A DNA stretch of 64,000 nt, taken from Virgibacillus_O xinjiangensis (GTDB taxonomy: Bacteria; Bacillota; Bacilli; Bacillales; Amphibacillaceae). The translations under genes and the position numbers were made by a program. The notes beneath the pieces were generated by a model. It did no database searches and was not told the DNA's origin. It saw nothing but the letters and a program-made list of their open reading frames with translations. Positions 58,881 to 64,000 of this stretch are shown one piece after another (within the stretch, counting starts at the first letter, position 1; every line of letters begins with the position of its first letter). The stretch spans positions 71,689-135,688 of the forward strand of contig NZ_JBHRSA010000058.1 of assembly GCF_042643145.1 (NCBI RefSeq), read 5' to 3'.

Positions 58881-59655
58881 TAGACAGCTCTTCCTTTAAC
58901 ACTTTATTGATTTCACCTTCAAGAAGGTCCATCACCTGTTTTTCCATATTGATCACTTCCTGATCTTCCCGTTTTCTTGGACGGGGCAGGTCGACGGAGA
59001 AGTCGGCAATGATCCGGCCCGGCCGTGTCCCCATTACGACGACCCGATCTGATAGTTTGATAGCTTCATGGATACTATGCGTAACAAACAGGATTGTTTT
59101 CTGTGTCTCCTGCCATATTTTAACCAGTTCATCATGTAGGATATGCCTGGTCTGTTCATCGAGAGCTCCAAACGGTTCATCCATCAACAGAACCTTGGGA
59201 TCCATGGCGAGTGCACGGGCGATGGCCACCCGCTGTTGCATACCACCTGATAGTTCATAGATATAGTGGTCTTTGAACCTGCTTAGCTGCACCATCTTCA
59301 GGAAATGATCCGCTCGCTTATTGGCTTCTTTTTTGCTCATTTTTCCCTTCAATGGGAACGTGATATTATCCCGGACATTGAGCCAGGGAAACAAGGAAGC
59401 CTGTTGGAAGACCATCCCCCGGTCAGGTCCGGGTTTTTTGATTTCATCATCTTCCAGATGGATTGCCCCTTCTGTAGGATGTTCCAGACCGGCGACCATG
59501 GATAGTAGTGTAGACTTTCCGCAGCCGGAAGGACCAAGAATGGAAACAAATTGATTTTCCGGTATGGATAGATCGACTCCGGAAAAAACTTCGAATGATG
59601 ATTGCTTTGTATCGTCGGTGAATGTTTTTCCGACCTGCTGTAACTGCAGAAACAC
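58858..59655 (-). CDS. ABC transporter ATP-binding protein (SsuB/TauB-like)
   Basis: 265 residues, minus strand; TAGGAGGAATTGACC lies before the ATG. Walker A GPSGCGKST near 42-50, Q-loop QQASLFPWLNV near 86-96, signature LSGGMQQR near 140-147, Walker B VLLMDEPFGALD near 160-171 and the H-loop VTHSIHEA near 194-201. First gene of the ssuBCA-type operon. Confidence 0.95.
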   Translation of the reverse strand: MFLQLQQVGKTFTDDTKQSSFEVFSGVDLSIPENQFVSILGPSGCGKSTLLSMVAGLEHPTEGAIHLEDDEIKKPGPDRGMVFQQASLFPWLNVRDNITFPLKGKMSKKEANKRADHFLKMVQLSRFKDHYIYELSGGMQQRVAIARALAMDPKVLLMDEPFGALDEQTRHILHDELVKIWQETQKTILFVTHSIHEAIKLSDRVVVMGTRPGRIIADFSVDLPRPRKREDQEVINMEKQVMDLLEGEINKVLKEELSNEVEHSN

Positions 59656-59714
59656 CGGTCAATTCCTCCTAACTATTTAATTCCTATAAAAAAAGTGGGT
59701 TTTAGTTGTATATC

Positions 59715-59744
59715 ATTATACGCATAGAAGATGTAATACGTCAA
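59715..59744 (-). promoter_or_regulatory. SigA-type promoter of the ssuBCA-like operon
   Basis: On the minus strand TTGACG (59739-59744), 18-bp spacer and TATAAT (59715-59720), giving a leader of about 55 nt to the ATPase gene at 59655. Confidence 0.7.
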
Positions 59745-59902
59745 TATCTTTCATCATTATTCCTATCATACTTCTTGGTAATGATTTTGCCAGATCGGAG
59801 GCTTGGTAACTAAATCCTTCGGGAATCCTGACGCTAGACAAACCGAACGTGCCCCGATACGATAAATATAGAACAAAACCAGACTGTGAAAGGGTGGTAC
59901 GA

Positions 59903-60550
59903 TTGAAAACACTGATAGTTGGCGCAAACGGAAAGATTGGTAAGCATTTGGTCCGTAAAATAGTAGAAAATGGCCAAGAGGCAAGGGCCATGATCCGAAA
60001 AGAAGAACAGGCTTCCTATTTTGAGGACCTTGGTGCTGAAACGGTGGTTGTCGATTTGGAAGACAGTGTGGAATCGATTCAAAAAGCCGTTGAAGGTGTA
60101 GACGCCGTAGTATTTACAGCGGGCTCTGGGCCGAATACAGGGAAAGATAAGACCATACTGATCGATCTGGATGGTGCAGTGAAAACCGTGGAGGCTGCCC
60201 GGGCGGCAAATGTAGAACGCTTTGTGCTTGTCAGTTCATTTGATACAAGCAGGGAAGCAATTGTGGAGGCCCCATCATCTTTTTCGCCATATGTGGCGGC
60301 AAAGCGTTATGCTGATGTGGCACTACGCAACAGTGGACTATCGTACACGATCGTTCATCCTGGCATACTGACCAATGATGATGCAACAGGCAAAGTCTCC
60401 GCGGCGGAGAAGGTACAGCGAGGAGAAGTACCTCGTGAAGATGTAGCGGAAGTCCTCTATCAGACGCTCCAGACATCTTCCACCATTGGGAAGGCATTTC
60501 AGGTGGTAAGCGGAGACACCCCTGTCAAAGAAGCTGTAGAGTCATTATAA
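59903..60550 (+). CDS. NAD(P)-binding SDR-like protein (YhfK/atypical SDR)
   Basis: 215 residues from TTG 59903 (GAAAGGGTGG upstream); the open frame reaches back to 59849 but has no ribosome site. Extended/atypical SDR with LIVGANGKIGKHLV near 4-17, VFTAGSG near 74-80, ERFVLVSSFD near 107-116 and YVAAKRYADVALRNSGLSYTIVHPG near 131-155. Such proteins bind NAD(P) and include redox sensors and small-molecule reductases. Single gene between divergent ssu-like operon and a shared terminator. Confidence 0.88.
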   Translation: MKTLIVGANGKIGKHLVRKIVENGQEARAMIRKEEQASYFEDLGAETVVVDLEDSVESIQKAVEGVDAVVFTAGSGPNTGKDKTILIDLDGAVKTVEAARAANVERFVLVSSFDTSREAIVEAPSSFSPYVAAKRYADVALRNSGLSYTIVHPGILTNDDATGKVSAAEKVQRGEVPREDVAEVLYQTLQTSSTIGKAFQVVSGDTPVKEAVESL

Positions 60551-60586
60551 ATAAAGAATGCAACAAGTGACATATGGAATACGTCT

Positions 60587-60617
60587 AAAAAGCCCCGACA
60601 GTCTGCCGGGGCTTTTT
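60587..60617. terminator. Bidirectional intrinsic terminator
   Basis: AAAAAGCCCCG and CGGGGCTTTTT arms around ACAGTCTGC. It serves the convergent SDR (+) and AraC regulator (-) genes. Confidence 0.92.
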
Positions 60618-60622
60618 AGATA

Positions 60623-61843
60623 TTATTCTTTCTCTCTTATATATTGGGTGGGAGTCTTGCCTATATGCCGCTTGAATACTTTGCTGAAGTAATTGACATC
60701 ACTGAAGCCGACCATCAGTGCAATATCTGTTATGGATATCGTATCACGCTGCAAGTACCATTTTGCTTCCTCTACACGCTTTCGGTTGATAAAAGTTGTG
60801 ACACTCCATCCGGTTTCAGCCTTGAATCTTCTTGAAAGATGGGAAGGAGTGACGAAGAGCTGGGCGGCAATTCCATCCAGAGACAGCTTTTCTCCAAGAT
60901 TCAATTGGATAATATCAATGGCCTGACGAACGATCCGGCTGTATCCACCTGTAGAAAACTGCTGGACAAGGTCACAATACTCATCGGCCATCATGGCCAT
61001 CAGTTTCTCCAGGCTTTGCATGGTTGTTACTTTTTCTACCAATATGGCAAATCGCTCCGACATATTATGCAGATAGACGGGGTGTACCCCAGCCCTTTCG
61101 GCGGCTACCCGATACAGTGTGTTGGTAACAAATGCGATGTTTTTCGAAGCACGGAGCGGATTCCCTGGAATCCGGCCGGAAAAATTCATGATATCGGAAA
61201 ATTGGCTGTAGACCCGGTGCACCGCCTCTTTATCTCCTTTGGTAATATGATGCATCAACTCATTCTGTACCTTATACCGTTTTTCAATAATATGTTTATT
61301 TTCCTCGATATCCACTTGAAGGCGATCGGGGGTGAGCACCGGTTTTGCTGTGTCAGGCTCCATGTAGTGGGCGTCCACCTGATGATGTGCCAATAGATTG
61401 ACGATCAGCTCTCCAGTGTTTTTTAACTCTAAATCACTTAAGAGGGGGAGGGATTGGTAAAATTCCTCCAGAGTCTTCCGCTGTCCGATCGGCAGGTTAT
61501 TGGAAGATATGACATCTTGCATATGGTCGAGAATAGAGAGTCCAGAAATAAAAGGACCCGTCAACAGGATTCCATGAAAAACACCTCTCTTCCATAAGCC
61601 TACGGCGATATACTCCAAGTTATATGTATTGATATGGTGATAATAAGTATGGACTGGCTGCTTGCGAAGCTTGTCACAGAGAAATGCTGTCTCCTCATGT
61701 AGATGGTCCACGACTACCGGAAGGGTATGGTTCACAAGCTTGGTGATGGATAAGCCCGAGGAGTCAAACAGCCTCGTATCTATTTTGGTGACAGAGTGGA
61801 TCAATCTGCTCTTCTTTATAAAATCCTCAACGTCCAGTTTCAT
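60623..61843 (-). CDS. AraC-family transcriptional regulator
   Basis: 406 residues, minus strand, from ATG 61843 (AAAGGGAGACATTGGC upstream); an in-frame ATG at 61906 is less likely. C-terminal double helix-turn-helix: LDGIAAQLFVTPSHLSRRFK near 325-345 and ITDIALMVGFSDVNYFSKVFKRHIGKTP near 370-397. The large N-terminal part (TVN-type sensor with HHINTYNLEY and RERAxVHPVY stretches) is as in the Bacillus YesN/AraC long regulators. Divergent from the beta-glucuronidase gene, so it probably controls it. Confidence 0.92.
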   Translation of the reverse strand: MKLDVEDFIKKSRLIHSVTKIDTRLFDSSGLSITKLVNHTLPVVVDHLHEETAFLCDKLRKQPVHTYYHHINTYNLEYIAVGLWKRGVFHGILLTGPFISGLSILDHMQDVISSNNLPIGQRKTLEEFYQSLPLLSDLELKNTGELIVNLLAHHQVDAHYMEPDTAKPVLTPDRLQVDIEENKHIIEKRYKVQNELMHHITKGDKEAVHRVYSQFSDIMNFSGRIPGNPLRASKNIAFVTNTLYRVAAERAGVHPVYLHNMSERFAILVEKVTTMQSLEKLMAMMADEYCDLVQQFSTGGYSRIVRQAIDIIQLNLGEKLSLDGIAAQLFVTPSHLSRRFKAETGWSVTTFINRKRVEEAKWYLQRDTISITDIALMVGFSDVNYFSKVFKRHIGKTPTQYIREKE

Positions 61844-62006
61844 TGCCAATGTCTCCCTTTCCTTTTTCCTGAATGCATTATAGCAAATTTCTACGAAGTT
61901 GATCATAAATTTACGATTAATATGTCGAAGTTTGTTGTAAAATAAAACGTAAACCCCTTACAAAATATGATTTTTAATAGGAATATAGAAATGGAGGAAA
62001 CAAATC

Positions 62007-63818
62007 ATGTTATACCCAATTGCAACAGATAGCCGTGTTGTCATCGATTTGAGTGGCATCTGGAACTTTATGCTCGAAGATGATAAGCAGGAGGTTGATG
62101 TGAAGCAGCCGCTTCCAACAACAGACTCCATGGCAGTACCAGCATCTTTCAATGACCAGTCCGTTGCTCCGGAAGTGCGTATGCATACAGGGTATGTATG
62201 GTATGAAAAGGAATTCACAGTTGCCAAGGCCCTGCGCGGTGAACGTCTTGTGCTCCGCTTCGGCTCTGCTACCCATGAGGCATGGGTCTATCTGAATGGA
62301 GAGCTGCTTGTACATCATAAAGGCGGATTCACCCCGTTCGAAGCAGAAATGAACGACCTTCTGCAAGATGGAACCAACCGTTTGACTGTGCGTTTGAGCA
62401 ATATTCTCGATTATACAACGCTGCCTGTCGGTAATTATACAGAAAAGGAAGATGAAGACGGCAACCTGGTAAGAAATGTGGATGAGAATTTCGATTTCTT
62501 CAACTATGCAGGACTGCATCGCCCTGTTCGTATTTATACGACTCCAAAGGACCACATTGAAGATATCGTGATTGTACCGGAAGTGGACTTGGAGAAGAAG
62601 AAAGCAGACGTGGCATTATCCGTGAAAACAGGCGGAGAATTTGATGAAGTGCGTATTACCGTGCTAGATGAAGATGGGAAGGAAGTGGCCCGTACTTCTG
62701 GAACCGAAACAACGGTGACCATTGATCATGTAAACCTTTGGCAGCCGCTCAATTCCTACCTGTACACAGCCAAAGTGGAAGGTATCAAGAACGGAGAAAC
62801 GGCCGATGTATATAATGAGCCATTTGGTGTGCGCAAGGTGGAAGTAAAAGAAGGGAAATTCCTGTTCAATGGGGAACCATTCTACTTCAAAGGCTTTGGT
62901 AAACATGAGGATACATTTGTACGCGGACGTGGTTTGGATGAAGCATATAATGTGCTTGATCTGAATCTGATGAAAGATATGGGTGCAAACTCATTGCGTA
63001 CCTCACATTACCCTTATTCCGAAGAAATGATGCGACTTTGTGACCGTGAAGGAATCGTGGTCATCGATGAGACACCTGCAGTAGGGCTGATGGCATCCTT
63101 CAACTTCGACCTTTCCATGCTGGAAAGAGGAGCAGTAGATGACGGCACATGGGATAAAATGGATACGACCGAAGCACATGAACAAGTGATCCGCGAGCTG
63201 ATTGACCGTGATAAAAACCATGCTTGTGTTGTGATGTGGTCGATCGCAAATGAACCTGCATCCTATTCCAAAGGTGCCTATGAGTACTTCAAGCCATTAT
63301 TCGACCTGGCCCGTGAGCTGGATCCACAAAATCGTCCGCTGACATTCGTCAATATCATGCTGGCGAAGCCAAAAGCAGATTTGTGTGCAGATCTGGTGGA
63401 TGTGATTGCGCTCAACCGCTACTATGGCTGGTATGTGAACACAGGAGATCTGAAAGAAGGGGAAAAAGGTACACGTGCAGAGCTGCTGGAATGGCAGGAG
63501 AAATATCCGGAAAAACCGATGATGTACACCGAATATGGTGCAGATACGGTTGCCGGAATGCACAGCATGTACCATGAGCCGTTCAGTGAGGAATACCAGG
63601 AAGATTATTACCGGATGAACAGTAAAGTATTTGATGAAATTCCTAACTTTATCGGTGAGCAGCTGTGGAACTTTGCAGACTTCCAGACGAAGTTCGGCAT
63701 CATGCGTGTACAAGGGAATAAGAAAGGGATATTTACACGGGCAAGAGAGCCGAAAATGACGGTCCGTTATCTCAGCGAGCGCTGGAACAGTATTCCAGAT
63801 CTTGGATATAAGAAGTAA
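62007..63818 (+). CDS. uidA: Beta-glucuronidase (GH2)
   Basis: 603 residues, the usual length; ATGGAGGAAACAAATC upstream. Three domains: N-terminal jelly roll (residues ~1-180, with SGIWNFML and YVWYEKEFTV), immunoglobulin-like middle domain (~180-275) and TIM barrel. The catalytic acid/base Glu is in WSIANEPASY near 411-420 and the nucleophile in YTEYGADTVAGMH near 505-517; the NRYYGWYVNTG stretch and NKKGIFTR near the end are glucuronidase marks. Splits beta-glucuronides in the cytosol. A terminator follows at 63831. A divergent AraC gene probably regulates it. Confidence 0.95.
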   Translation: MLYPIATDSRVVIDLSGIWNFMLEDDKQEVDVKQPLPTTDSMAVPASFNDQSVAPEVRMHTGYVWYEKEFTVAKALRGERLVLRFGSATHEAWVYLNGELLVHHKGGFTPFEAEMNDLLQDGTNRLTVRLSNILDYTTLPVGNYTEKEDEDGNLVRNVDENFDFFNYAGLHRPVRIYTTPKDHIEDIVIVPEVDLEKKKADVALSVKTGGEFDEVRITVLDEDGKEVARTSGTETTVTIDHVNLWQPLNSYLYTAKVEGIKNGETADVYNEPFGVRKVEVKEGKFLFNGEPFYFKGFGKHEDTFVRGRGLDEAYNVLDLNLMKDMGANSLRTSHYPYSEEMMRLCDREGIVVIDETPAVGLMASFNFDLSMLERGAVDDGTWDKMDTTEAHEQVIRELIDRDKNHACVVMWSIANEPASYSKGAYEYFKPLFDLARELDPQNRPLTFVNIMLAKPKADLCADLVDVIALNRYYGWYVNTGDLKEGEKGTRAELLEWQEKYPEKPMMYTEYGADTVAGMHSMYHEPFSEEYQEDYYRMNSKVFDEIPNFIGEQLWNFADFQTKFGIMRVQGNKKGIFTRAREPKMTVRYLSERWNSIPDLGYKK

Positions 63819-63830
63819 TTTTTATAAGCA

Positions 63831-63867
63831 AAAACCCTTGAAGTATCGTAATACTTCAAGGGTTTTT
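63831..63867 (+). terminator. Intrinsic terminator of the beta-glucuronidase gene
   Basis: AAAACCCTTGAAGTAT and ATACTTCAAGGGTTTTT arms with a CGTA loop; a very stable stem with U tail. Confidence 0.93.
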
Positions 63868-64000
63868 ATTTAGGAGACAAAAGCCCCGTAGAAATTTTAT
63901 TTAGTGGAGATAACCGTGCGGAAATATGCTTCGCTTTTGGTGTGACCCCCAATAGTTGGAGTTTTATTAGGCAACGATTAGATCGGTATGAAGTCGGTAT

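Noticed and set aside
59716..59991. Minus-strand open frame upstream of the ssuBCA-like operon
   Set aside because: It covers the promoter and the start of the divergent SDR gene, has no ribosome site and no recognisable domain.
1..64000. Steroid (cholesterol ring C/D) degradation cluster
   Set aside because: KstR2-like TetR, NMO-like and crotonase genes recall it, but no ipdA/ipdB-type CoA-transferase subunits or thiolase/SCP2 pair are present.

Overview
The window looks like a chromosomal segment of a low-to-mid GC Bacillota, probably a Bacillaceae of the Oceanobacillus/Virgibacillus/Sediminibacillus type. The evidence is AGGAGG-type ribosome sites, TTG/GTG starts, CcpA cre-like sites, a SigB-type promoter before a CsbD-like gene, a SAM-I (S-box) riboswitch, and the short intergenic repeats typical of these genomes. 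No species can be assigned from sequence alone.

About 50 kb (1-51.6 kb, all on the + strand) is a continuous super-cluster for acyl-CoA catabolism: several acyl-CoA ligases and acyl-CoA dehydrogenases, SDRs, MaoC and crotonase hydratases, two thiolases, ETF, three uptake systems (GntP-type, TRAP-TAXI, Liv-type ABC) and four dedicated regulators (two sigma-54 activators, one IclR, one TetR). It divides into blocks. (a) 1-5.7 kb: end of a flavin monooxygenase, a membrane protein, MaoC proteins, a nitronate-monooxygenase-like enzyme and sigma-54 activator 1. (b) 6.4-8.2 kb: GntP permease plus MaoC behind a -24/-12 promoter. (c) 8.3-13.6 kb: an operon behind a second -24/-12 promoter whose enzymes look like AliB, BadI, AliA and BadH of cyclohexanecarboxylate ring cleavage. 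(d) 14.0-20.3 kb: (S)-specific beta-oxidation genes, IclR regulator, sigma-54 activator 2 and a ketopantoate-reductase-like enzyme. (e) 20.6-31.6 kb: a third -24/-12 promoter with palindromic upstream sites and a cre site, driving ACAD, SDR, TRAP-TAXI transporter, ligase, 3-hydroxyacyl-CoA dehydrogenase, EtfBA, thiolase and thioesterase. (f) 31.7-51.6 kb: a TetR-controlled block with (R)-specific beta-oxidation (FabG-like SDR plus split MaoC pair), an ACAD10/11-like dehydrogenase, an APH-type kinase, a ComB-family phosphatase-like protein, an isomerase, a Liv transporter and two tail enzymes.

From 51.7 kb the content is unrelated: CsbD-like stress protein, two lipoproteins, a Na+/H+ antiporter gene with an apparent frameshift, a small secreted protein, a SAM riboswitch with no recognisable target gene, an IscA-like protein, a ~0.9 kb tandem array of ~120-bp repeats, an ssuBCA-type ABC operon, an NAD(P)-binding SDR, an AraC regulator and a GH2 beta-glucuronidase.

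The most interesting items are the putative aerobic alicyclic-acid ring-cleavage operon under sigma-54 control, the kinase/ACAD10-11/ComB-like set that suggests phosphorylation-dependent hydroxyacyl-CoA catabolism, the orphan SAM riboswitch lying antisense-upstream of a secreted-protein gene, and the tandem repeat array. All functional assignments are from motif reading; no database search was possible.
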